Source of the DNA: Gammaproteobacteria bacterium
GTDB taxonomy: Bacteria; Pseudomonadota; Gammaproteobacteria; Steroidobacterales; Rariloculaceae
Reading direction: 5' to 3'
Assembly (NCBI GenBank): GCA_016927175.1
Contig: JAFGNC010000247.1
Span: forward strand, 1-5,307
Length of the DNA: 5,307 nt
Shown here: piece by piece, positions 1 to 5,307 of the stretch
Layout of the letters: every line of letters starts with the position of its first letter
Position numbering within the stretch: the stretch's first letter is position 1
The notes under the pieces: generated by a model
Told to the model about the DNA's origin: nothing
The model's input: the letters and a program-made list of their open reading frames with translations, nothing else
Databases searched by the model: none
Position numbers and translations under genes: made by a program

Positions 1-619
1 CCGAGTGCATCGAGTTCGCCGTGCCCATGCCGGCGCAGACGCCCGGGCTGCGGACCGCTGCGTCGGCCATGCCGGCGAGCTCCTCGAGCGTGACGCGGCC
101 GGACGCGACATAGCCGGACTTCAGGAACACGTCCTCGATGTCGACGTGCTTGCCGCGCCAGACACCGCTCTGCTGATAGCCGCAGACGACGACGATCGTC
201 GGCACGTTCAGGCGGCCGGCCGCCATCAGCTGGCCGGGAGTCGTCTTGTCGCAGGACGCGAGGCAGACCATGCCGTCGAGCAGGGCGCCCTCGACCTGCA
301 CCTCGATGTCGTTTGCGATCAGGTCGCGCGTCGGCAAAATGTACGCGCCGCGCCGGCCCGCGCTCGTGATGAAGTCGCTCGGGGCGGCCGTGCGGATCTC
401 GAAGGGCAGGCCGCCCGCCTCGCGGATCGCCTTCTTCAGCTCGAGCGACACGCCGTCGAGGTGACTGAAGCAACTCGACAGCTCCGACGATGAGTTGACG
501 ATGGCGATCTTCGGCTTCTTCATGTCCTCGTCGGTCAGACCGAGGGCGCGCCACTGCGCGCGGCGCCCGGCCCACAGCGCGGTACCGGGCTCGAGGTTGC
601 TGCGCAGTTTCCGTTTCAC
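1..619 (-). CDS. IlvD/Edd-family dehydratase, N-terminal 206 residues (3' end outside window)
   Basis: This is the N-terminal third of an Fe-S-dependent dehydratase of the dihydroxy-acid/sugar-acid dehydratase family, which removes water from 2,3-dihydroxy acids or aldonates in the cytoplasm. The translation starts VKRKLRSNLEPG. Three cysteines lie where the family places its cluster ligands: Cys50 (SSCFSHLD), Cys123 in the signature CDKTTPG, and Cys195 in VCAGMGTANSM. Asp124 and Lys125 of CDK match the metal ligand and the carbamylated lysine of the family. The usual SDG...GM segment is changed to SDFITSAGRRGAY (residues 81-93), so this is not a standard biosynthetic IlvD. The GTG start is chosen because it overlaps the TGA of the upstream oxidoreductase gene as GTGA, implying translational coupling, and because it gives a normal family N-terminus. 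No branched-chain amino acid genes are adjacent, so a catabolic hydroxy-acid or sugar-acid substrate is more likely than Ile/Val synthesis. The family is secure; the substrate is unknown. Confidence 0.93.
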   Translation of the reverse strand, partial: MKRKLRSNLEPGTALWAGRRAQWRALGLTDEDMKKPKIAIVNSSSELSSCFSHLDGVSLELKKAIREAGGLPFEIRTAAPSDFITSAGRRGAYILPTRDLIANDIEVQVEGALLDGMVCLASCDKTTPGQLMAAGRLNVPTIVVVCGYQQSGVWRGKHVDIEDVFLKSGYVASGRVTLEELAGMADAAVRSPGVCAGMGTANSMHS

Positions 620-1983
620 AGCTCGCCTCCGGGAGCATGATCCGTGCGGCCGAGGAAAGCGCCGTCGGCCTCGAGCCGCGCCTGAAGCTCTGCGACGTCG
701 ACCTGCCGCGGCGTCACGCCGCTGCCGAGCGCGATGTCGGCCGCCGTGCCGGCCGCCTGGCCCATGACGAAGCACGGGCCGCTGACGCGCGCCGAAGACT
801 GGCCTTCGTGCGACATCGACGCGCAACGGCCGGCTACGAACAGGTTCTCGATCTTTTGCGGCAGGACGATCCGATACGGAATCTGGTTGAAGCCGCGCGA
901 ATCTTCGCGCGTGAACACGAATTTGACGTCGCCCTTGACGTGCGCCTCGACGGGCCAGCCGTTGACGCCGATCGTGTCCTCGAAATCCCGGCAGCCGAGG
1001 ATGTCGCGCTCGGTCAGCACATAGTCGCCGACGATCCGGCGCGTTTCCCGGATGCCGATCTGCGGCGCGATCTCTACGATGTACGCCCGGTCGAAGCCGG
1101 GCGTCACGTCCTTGATGAACTGGAACACGTCCCAGCACTGGCGGCGTCCTTCGACCTCGCCGAAGCTCAGCTGCCGTGCGTCGATGCCGCTGACGGCCGT
1201 GCCGTCGCTGTTCTTGATCTGCGTCAGATTCGCGCGCCACTCGATCGGGTTGCGCTGCGGGCGGACGATCGGCTTCTTGCGGGGAAAGGCGCGGCCTTCC
1301 TTCTCGGCCTCCTCCATCAGCGCCGGGATCAGCTCCCACGCGCGGCCGGCCCGTTCCGGGTCGACGCCGTTGATGCGGAACATCGTCGACGGATAGAGCA
1401 TGTTGCCGGCGCCGTCGCCGATCTCGTAGGGGGCGCCGGCCCATGCGGCGAGGTCACCGTCCCCGGACGCGTCGACGAACAGCCTGCCGCGGATCGCGAA
1501 GCGGCCGGACTTCGTCTCGACCAGCAGCGCGTCGATGCGCTCGGCGTCGGCCATCACGGCGCCGGCGCCGTAGGCGTGGAACAGCACGTCGACCTTCGCT
1601 TCCGCGAGCAGCTCGTCGGCCGCTATCTTGAACGCGGAGATGTCGTAGGCCTGTGCGGTGATCTGATCGCGGACCGTCAGATGCGGCGTGTTCAACCCGT
1701 CCATCGCGGCGAGCCGATTCAGGATGTCGGTCGCGATGCCGTGGACGACGCGCTCGTGCCGTCCGCGCACGACCGCATGCAGGCCGCAGAACGTGCTCAA
1801 GCCCGCCGCGGTGCCGGCGCCGCCGCAGAAGCCGTAGCGCTCGATCAGGATCGTCGAGCGGCCGCTGCGGCCCGCGGCGAGAGCGGCGGCAATGCCGGCC
1901 GGCCCGCCGCCGAGCACGACGACTTCGTACTCGCCGAAGAGCGGCGTGCGCCGACTCGGCTCGTCTACGTGGTGGTGTGCCAT
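616..1983 (-). CDS. FAD-dependent oxidoreductase (FAD_oxidored family)
   Basis: A complete 455-residue flavoprotein, probably cytoplasmic, since no signal peptide is visible. The N-terminal Rossmann dinucleotide-binding motif GGGPAG is at residues 25-30 and is followed by the acidic end of the second strand and a glycine/cysteine stretch, ERYGFCGGAG (48-57). A second FAD-contact motif, DASGDGD, is at 171-177. The family signature GIRETRRIVGDYVLT is at 310-324. The C-terminal FAD motif VAGRCASMSHEG (383-394) is followed by SARVSGPCFVMGQAAGTAA (397-415). These are typical of the broad FAD_oxidored group (Pfam PF12831), whose members act on varied substrates, so the reaction cannot be named. The ATG start lies 40 bp after the stop of the LigM-like gene, behind a weak GGGTG-type ribosome site. 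The TGA stop overlaps the GTG of the dehydratase gene. It probably oxidises an intermediate of the same pathway as its neighbours; that is inferred from context only. Confidence 0.93.
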   Translation of the reverse strand: MAHHHVDEPSRRTPLFGEYEVVVLGGGPAGIAAALAAGRSGRSTILIERYGFCGGAGTAAGLSTFCGLHAVVRGRHERVVHGIATDILNRLAAMDGLNTPHLTVRDQITAQAYDISAFKIAADELLAEAKVDVLFHAYGAGAVMADAERIDALLVETKSGRFAIRGRLFVDASGDGDLAAWAGAPYEIGDGAGNMLYPSTMFRINGVDPERAGRAWELIPALMEEAEKEGRAFPRKKPIVRPQRNPIEWRANLTQIKNSDGTAVSGIDARQLSFGEVEGRRQCWDVFQFIKDVTPGFDRAYIVEIAPQIGIRETRRIVGDYVLTERDILGCRDFEDTIGVNGWPVEAHVKGDVKFVFTREDSRGFNQIPYRIVLPQKIENLFVAGRCASMSHEGQSSARVSGPCFVMGQAAGTAADIALGSGVTPRQVDVAELQARLEADGAFLGRTDHAPGGEL

Positions 1984-2023
1984 GTCTACGTCACCCGAGC
2001 CGGCGCGCGTCAGGATACCGCGC

Positions 2024-3406
2024 TCACGTCTGCCGATAGGCCGTGCGAGCGACGTCCGAGTAGGGCACGGGACTCACGATCGCGCGGATCTCGACCTGCT
2101 CGTGCGGCTCGACGGTCGGCTTCGAAGTGCCGCCGTTCTCCTCGCCCCAGACCACGGTGACCTCGTTGCCGAACTGGGCGTGCTCGGGCTCGAGCATCGC
2201 GAGCGACAGCATCGAGCGCTCGTTCGAGCTGTAGCCGGTCCAGGTCGAGATGCCGACGGTCTTGCCGCCGCTCGTGACCTTGTCGTAAGGCAGAGTCGAG
2301 TACACGGCCGACGGGAACTCGATGTGCTTCGCGCGGCGCCCGCCCTTGCCGAAGATGGAGCCGATCGCCCGCTTCACGTCGTCGTGGTCCCATGCGAGCG
2401 TGACCTTCTGCCGGTGCGGCTGCTTGGCCTTCTTCTCCAGCGCCTCGCGGCCGATGAAGTCGTGATCGAACTTGACGATCGAGCCGTAGCCGAGGTCCCA
2501 CGGCGTCAGGTAGTAGTCCTCGATGTTCGGCGAATGGAAGCTGCCGCCGAGCGAGGCTCTCGCTTCGTAGCTGTTCGCCGTGAGCCATTTGCGGTAAGGC
2601 TCCATCTCGGCGCCGGTGTAGATGGCCGGCAGCGGCGACGGGATCCATCCGGACTCGAGCGTGTTGCTCGAGTAGCCCCTGGCGCCGACCTGGTGCAGGC
2701 CGAATTCCCGTCCTGCCTCGACGAGCGCGGTCCGAACGGCTTCGCCGTCCTCCCACGGCCCGAAAAGCTCCCAGCCCGGCTGGCCCACCATGCCGTGACG
2801 CAGCGCACGCACCTCGCGGCCGGCGATCGTGAAGCTGCCCATGTTGAAGAAGCGGATCTCCGGTACCGGCTCGCCGGTGACCTTCTCCATGACCTTCGGC
2901 GCGTTCGGCCCCTGGACCTGGAAACGGTAGACTTTACGCGCCGCAGTGGCGCCCTGGCGATCGACTGTGCGCTCGTCGCGATCGAGCTTGACGTCGTAGT
3001 TGCCCGTCTCGGCGTGGTACTGGACCCAGTTGTGAACGGACGGACGGCCGACGAGGTTGAAGCGGTTCTGCTCGAGGTGGAACAGCACGACGTCGCCGAT
3101 CACGTAGCCGTCGTGGCTGCACGGCACGAACTGCTTCGCCTTGTTCGGCGTGAAATTCTTGAAGCTGTTGATGCCGAGGTAAGAGAGCAGCTTCGGCGCG
3201 TCCGGGCCTTCCACGTACATGTCGGTCATGTGGTACGACTGGTTGAACAGCACGCACGTCTCGGCCCACGCGCGCTGCTCGTCCCGCCAGTTCGTGAACT
3301 CGGCGGGTACGACCGGATAAACGTTGGGACCGGATTGAGAGTTGCGCAGCAACTCGACCGCACTGCCTGCCTGCTGCAACAAATCGTGAAGACTCTGATC
3401 GCCCAT
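2024..3406 (-). CDS. LigM/DesA-like tetrahydrofolate-dependent O-demethylase (GcvT fold)
   Basis: This 460-residue cytoplasmic protein closely resembles the aryl O-demethylases LigM (vanillate/3-O-methylgallate) and DesA (syringate) of sphingomonads, which move a methyl group from a methoxy-aromatic to tetrahydrofolate. Recognisable blocks are AGSAVELLRNSQSGPNVYP (13-31), PAEFTNWRDEQ (34-44), VLFNQSYHM (52-60), DGYVIGD (99-105), HGMVGQPGWELFGPWE (204-219) and GARGYSSNTLESGWIPSP (241-258). The 204-219 block corresponds to the GcvT glycine/Glu folate region. The length matches LigM, about 470 residues. From memory, LigM uses a catalytic tyrosine, and Tyr245 in GYSSNT is the likely counterpart; His59 is a second candidate active-site residue. 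The start at 3406 (MGDQSLHDLL) is preferred over an upstream in-frame ATG at 3529, because family similarity begins only here and the upstream 41 residues are low-complexity and overlap the lipoprotein gene. A GAGAGG ribosome site lies about 13 nt upstream, rather far. The family is confident; the true methyl donor is unproven and could be non-aromatic. Confidence 0.93.
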   Translation of the reverse strand: MGDQSLHDLLQQAGSAVELLRNSQSGPNVYPVVPAEFTNWRDEQRAWAETCVLFNQSYHMTDMYVEGPDAPKLLSYLGINSFKNFTPNKAKQFVPCSHDGYVIGDVVLFHLEQNRFNLVGRPSVHNWVQYHAETGNYDVKLDRDERTVDRQGATAARKVYRFQVQGPNAPKVMEKVTGEPVPEIRFFNMGSFTIAGREVRALRHGMVGQPGWELFGPWEDGEAVRTALVEAGREFGLHQVGARGYSSNTLESGWIPSPLPAIYTGAEMEPYRKWLTANSYEARASLGGSFHSPNIEDYYLTPWDLGYGSIVKFDHDFIGREALEKKAKQPHRQKVTLAWDHDDVKRAIGSIFGKGGRRAKHIEFPSAVYSTLPYDKVTSGGKTVGISTWTGYSSNERSMLSLAMLEPEHAQFGNEVTVVWGEENGGTSKPTVEPHEQVEIRAIVSPVPYSDVARTAYRQT

Positions 3407-3482
3407 GACTGCTCGATGACCTCTCTGCTGATCGAATGCTTGCGGTGCGCCCTTCGGGGACGCGCGGAATCGACCGTCCAGC

Positions 3483-4280
3483 CTACGGCACGCGGTCGCC
3501 TTGCCAGTTCGGGTCGCCGTAGTGATCACTGCGACCGGAAACGGGGTTGACGTAGTGAAAGGGCGGCACGAAAGCCGCCGGGTACGGGTCGTACTCGACC
3601 GACTGCGGGCGGTCGGGAGGCAGCCGCTCGTACGGTGCGAATATCGCGGACGACTCCTTTGCCCAGCCGTCTTCGTAATCCGTGTAGAAAGTCTGGTACG
3701 CGTGCAGATAGTCGAGCTTCCAGACGTCGTCCTCCTTGACGAAGACGTTCTCGTAGATGCCGCTGCCCCACTGCGCGTTGACGTTCTCGATGCCGAACAT
3801 CACGAACAGGCGCGCTCTGACGTGCGCGGTCAGTCCGTCCTCGGCCACGTGCACGACGGGCTGCAGGTGCATGTGATTGAACAGCGAGCCTTCGGTCGGG
3901 CCCGGCGGCAGATTGTTCATGTACTCGCGAACCCGGTCCTGGCCGATGAAAACGCCCCGGCCCAGGATCTCCACGACGCCGTCGTCGGCGAACAGATCCG
4001 CGACCTGATCGTGCTGGGACTTGTCGACGTAATGACCGTAGGCGCTCGCAAGGTTCTGCAGCTCGTCGACGTCCCTGAGCCGCTCGAGCCTGAGCTCCGC
4101 TGCCGCGACGGCCGCTTCGAGCTCGGCGATCTCCGCGTCGAGCGCCGCGTCCGCGGATTCCCCGTCCGGGGGCGAGTCGGAGCAGCCGGCGGCTACGGCG
4201 GCCGCGCCGAGCAGCACGACGAGCCCGTGCACGCGGCGGCGCCGGTCGGACGCCCTGACTGGATGAGTCGACTGCTTCAT
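3483..4280 (-). CDS. Predicted lipoprotein with SnoaL/NTF2-like domain
   Basis: A 265-residue protein with an arginine-rich n-region (RRRR at 13-16), a hydrophobic core (GLVVLLGAAAVA, 19-30) and a lipobox-like AAGC ending at Cys33. This suggests export and lipid anchoring in the cell envelope. The leucine at lipobox -3 is replaced by Ala, so processing is probable but not certain. Residues 41-72 are Ala/Glu/Leu-rich (EIAELEAAVAAAELRLERL) and likely form a short helix or coiled-coil linker. Residues about 72-205 resemble the SnoaL_4-type cone fold: LASAYGHYVDKSQHDQVADLFADDGVV, in positions 77-103, then NHMHLQPVV (135-143) and a late WKLDYLHAYQTF strand (187-198). Tyr81, Asp86 and His136/His138 are spaced much like the Tyr/Asp/His set of scytalone dehydratase and BaiE, so dehydratase or isomerase activity is possible. 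The tail (206-265) is rich in Pro, Tyr and Asp. The ATG at 4280 is chosen because it gives the signal peptide; the GTG at 4355 would add a poor N-terminus. The gene is 76 bp upstream of the demethylase gene and apparently leads the operon. Confidence 0.85.
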   Translation of the reverse strand: MKQSTHPVRASDRRRRVHGLVVLLGAAAVAAGCSDSPPDGESADAALDAEIAELEAAVAAAELRLERLRDVDELQNLASAYGHYVDKSQHDQVADLFADDGVVEILGRGVFIGQDRVREYMNNLPPGPTEGSLFNHMHLQPVVHVAEDGLTAHVRARLFVMFGIENVNAQWGSGIYENVFVKEDDVWKLDYLHAYQTFYTDYEDGWAKESSAIFAPYERLPPDRPQSVEYDPYPAAFVPPFHYVNPVSGRSDHYGDPNWQGDRVP

Positions 4281-4291
4281 GGAAGAAAAGG

Positions 4292-4300
4292 AGTGTAGCA
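4292..4300 (-). promoter_or_regulatory. Candidate extended -10 element for the minus-strand operon
   Basis: Read on the minus strand this is TGCTACACT, matching the extended -10 pattern TGnTATAAT with four of six hexamer bases. No good -35 box sits at 16-18 bp, as extended -10 promoters can tolerate. Initiation about 7 nt downstream would leave a leader of only a few nucleotides before the lipoprotein ATG at 4280. This agrees with the pyrimidine-rich CTCCTTTTCTTCC just before that ATG, which lacks a Shine-Dalgarno site. It is a short motif and could be chance. Confidence 0.3.
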
Positions 4301-4360
4301 GGCGGCGGCGGGATGGGTATGGTGTAAAAAGTGCTAGCAGGTCAGCATGCAGCACTACCG

Positions 4361-4394
4361 GCGCCCGCCCCGCGCGGCCGCGGGCGGGGGCGCG
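4361..4394. repeat. GC-rich imperfect inverted repeat
   Basis: The core CCCGCG-CGGC-CGCGGG (4369-4384) is a perfect 6-bp stem with a 4-nt loop and contains the 8-bp palindrome GCGGCCGC at 4374-4381. Outer arms CCCGCCC (4364-4370) and GGGCGGG (4382-4388) pair in an alternative register, and GCGC ends extend it with bulges. There is no T-tract on either side, so a standard intrinsic terminator is unlikely. It lies between the divergent genes, where it might be an operator, or only a consequence of extreme GC composition. Confidence 0.4.
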
Positions 4395-4418
4395 GGCCGG
4401 ACCGGGGCGGCCCCCGTG

Positions 4419-4447
4419 TTGACAGCCTCCGGGCGGCGTCAGAACAT
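4419..4447 (+). promoter_or_regulatory. Candidate sigma-70 promoter for the aldehyde dehydrogenase gene
   Basis: A perfect TTGACA -35 hexamer occupies 4419-4424. At 17-bp spacing the -10 position reads GAACAT (4442-4447), which matches TATAAT at only three positions. Transcription would begin near 4454 and leave an untranslated leader of about 100 nt before the ATG at 4558. The strong -35 in otherwise GC-rich DNA is the main support; the weak -10 suggests dependence on an activator, or that the real promoter is elsewhere. Confidence 0.35.
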
Positions 4448-4545
4448 CGGTTCACCAATCATCGTCCTGGCCCCGGGCCGCGTTTCACCGCGAAGCCGGC
4501 CGGGCACGAGGGCGCCATCGCGGAGCGTGCTCCGCTCCCGAGAGC

Positions 4546-4551
4546 AGGAGG
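4546..4551 (+). promoter_or_regulatory. Strong ribosome binding site of the aldehyde dehydrogenase gene
   Basis: A consensus AGGAGG lies 6 nt before the ATG at 4558 and fixes the start of that gene. It contrasts with the weak or absent ribosome sites of the minus-strand genes. Confidence 0.8.
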
Positions 4552-4557
4552 TCGAAC

Positions 4558-5307
4558 ATGAGCGCAGTCCCGGAACAGCGAACGGAGCTTTCGATCAAGG
4601 CCCCCGACGCCTTCTTCATCGGCGGCGGCTGGGTGCAGCCGCAGGGCCGCGGCAAGCTGGACGTCGTCTCGCCCGTCACGGAGGAGACGGTCATGACGTT
4701 CGCCGAGGCGTCGCCTGCCGACGTCGACCGCGCCGTCGCGGCAGCCCGCGAGGCGTTCGATGACGGCCCGTGGCCGCGGATGTCGCCGCAGGAGCGCAGC
4801 GCGAAGCTGCTGGACGTCGCAGCGAAGCTCGAGGCCCGGCTGCCGGAGCTGGCGCAGGCGTGGACCACTCAGGTCGGAGCGCCGATCAGCTTCACGCGGT
4901 ACGCGTCCGGCCAGTCGTCGGAGCTGTTCGAGTATTACGCGAACCTGATCAAGACATACCCCTTCGTCGACGAGCGCCGGCGCGACAACGGCGGCCTCGT
5001 GCGTGTCGTCCGGGAGCCGGTCGGCGTCGTCGCGGCAATCACTCCGTGGAACGCGCCGCTCGTTCTGCTCTGCTACAAGGTGGCCGCGGCGCTCGCGGCG
5101 GGCTGCACCGTCGTCTCGAAGCCGTCCCCGGAGACGCCGATGGACGCCTACCTGCTTGCCGAATGCATCGAGGCCGCCGGGCTGCCGCCGGGTGTCTTCA
5201 ACGTGATCCCGGCCGGCCGAGAGACGGGCGACTACCTGATCCGCCACCCGGGCATCGACAAGATCAGCTTCACGGGCAGCACGGCGGCAGGCCGGCACAT
5301 CGCTGGC
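4558..5307 (+). CDS. Aldehyde dehydrogenase (NAD(P)-dependent), N-terminal 250 residues (3' end outside window)
   Basis: This is the N-terminal half of an aldehyde dehydrogenase superfamily enzyme, which oxidises an aldehyde to a carboxylic acid with NAD(P)+ in the cytoplasm. The translation starts MSAVPEQRTELSIKAP and runs open to the window end. The entry motif FFIGGGWVQP (19-28) and the SPVTEE strand (38-43) are typical. The coenzyme-binding part shows REPVGVVAAITPWNAP (152-167) with the conserved Asn165, KPSPETP (188-194) with the conserved Lys188, GLPPGVFNVIPAG (208-220), and SFTGSTAAG (237-245) around the nicotinamide-binding glycine. The catalytic Cys and the general-base Glu would lie beyond the edge, so activity cannot be confirmed. 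Members are usually 480-500 residues, so about half is missing. It is divergently transcribed from the demethylase operon and may oxidise an aldehyde made by that pathway, but the substrate is unknown. Confidence 0.95.
   Translation, partial: MSAVPEQRTELSIKAPDAFFIGGGWVQPQGRGKLDVVSPVTEETVMTFAEASPADVDRAVAAAREAFDDGPWPRMSPQERSAKLLDVAAKLEARLPELAQAWTTQVGAPISFTRYASGQSSELFEYYANLIKTYPFVDERRRDNGGLVRVVREPVGVVAAITPWNAPLVLLCYKVAAALAAGCTVVSKPSPETPMDAYLLAECIEAAGLPPGVFNVIPAGRETGDYLIRHPGIDKISFTGSTAAGRHIAG

Larger units (their letters stand above)
4281..4557. promoter_or_regulatory. Divergent intergenic region between the lipoprotein operon and the aldehyde dehydrogenase gene
   Basis: This 277-bp stretch between the two divergent start codons has no convincing gene of its own; the reading frames crossing it are low-complexity Arg/Pro/Gly-rich sequences. 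It must carry the promoters for both directions and probably the binding site for any shared regulator. Its middle (about 4358-4415) is almost pure G+C, whereas 4441-4470 is much less GC-rich and follows a TTGACA box. No regulator gene is present in the window. Confidence 0.7.

Noticed and set aside
637..2160. Long plus-strand reading frame of 507 codons
   Set aside because: It lies antisense to the FAD oxidoreductase, whose motifs are unmistakable. Its product is Arg/Asp/Ala-rich with no recognisable motif, as expected for an antisense frame in high-GC DNA.
3447..3465. Small hairpin GCGC...GCGC between the lipoprotein and demethylase genes
   Set aside because: The stem is short and needs a bulge, with no T-tract after it, so it does not support a terminator. 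The genes are best treated as one operon.
3407..3529. N-terminal extension of the LigM-like protein to the ATG at 3529
   Set aside because: The 41 extra residues are not LigM-like and would overlap the end of the lipoprotein gene. Family similarity starts at MGDQSLHDLL.
1892..3550. Long plus-strand reading frame of 552 codons
   Set aside because: It is antisense to the whole LigM-like gene. The Arg/Val/Leu/Asp-rich translation shows no domain and no ribosome site, so it is a GC-driven shadow.
4459..5298. Minus-strand frame of 279 codons opposite the aldehyde dehydrogenase
   Set aside because: The plus strand encodes clear aldehyde dehydrogenase motifs with a consensus ribosome site. The opposite frame is Arg-rich and without motifs.
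1..5307. CRISPR arrays, tRNA or rRNA genes, insertion sequences, phage genes
   Set aside because: No regularly spaced direct repeats, cloverleaf-like sequences, terminal inverted repeats with transposase genes, or phage-type proteins were seen; the window is occupied by metabolic genes.

Overview
The window is high-GC bacterial DNA with long overlapping antisense reading frames typical of such genomes. A predicted lipoprotein signal peptide points to a Gram-negative host. The LigM/DesA-like demethylase suggests a proteobacterium that degrades aromatic or methoxylated compounds. I cannot name the organism, and nothing in the window indicates a phage, plasmid or transposon.

Layout: four genes run on the minus strand as a probable operon. 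In order of transcription they are a SnoaL/NTF2-like predicted lipoprotein (4280-3483), a LigM/DesA-family tetrahydrofolate-dependent O-demethylase homologue (3406-2024), a FAD-dependent oxidoreductase of the FAD_oxidored type (1983-616), and an IlvD/Edd-family dehydratase (619-1, cut by the window edge). The gaps are 76 bp, 40 bp and a 4-bp GTGA stop/start overlap. A 277-bp divergent intergenic region (4281-4557) separates this operon from an NAD(P)-dependent aldehyde dehydrogenase read on the plus strand (4558 to the window end, also cut). The intergenic region holds a very GC-rich inverted repeat, a perfect TTGACA -35 box facing the dehydrogenase, and an extended -10-like motif immediately before the lipoprotein gene.

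Together the genes look like a catabolic cluster: methyl-group removal onto tetrahydrofolate, flavin-dependent oxidation, one or two dehydration steps (IlvD-type Fe-S dehydratase and possibly the SnoaL-fold protein), and aldehyde oxidation. The individual families are recognisable. The combination is not a pathway I recognise, and the substrate cannot be read from the sequence. No RNA genes, CRISPR arrays, insertion sequences or convincing terminators were seen.
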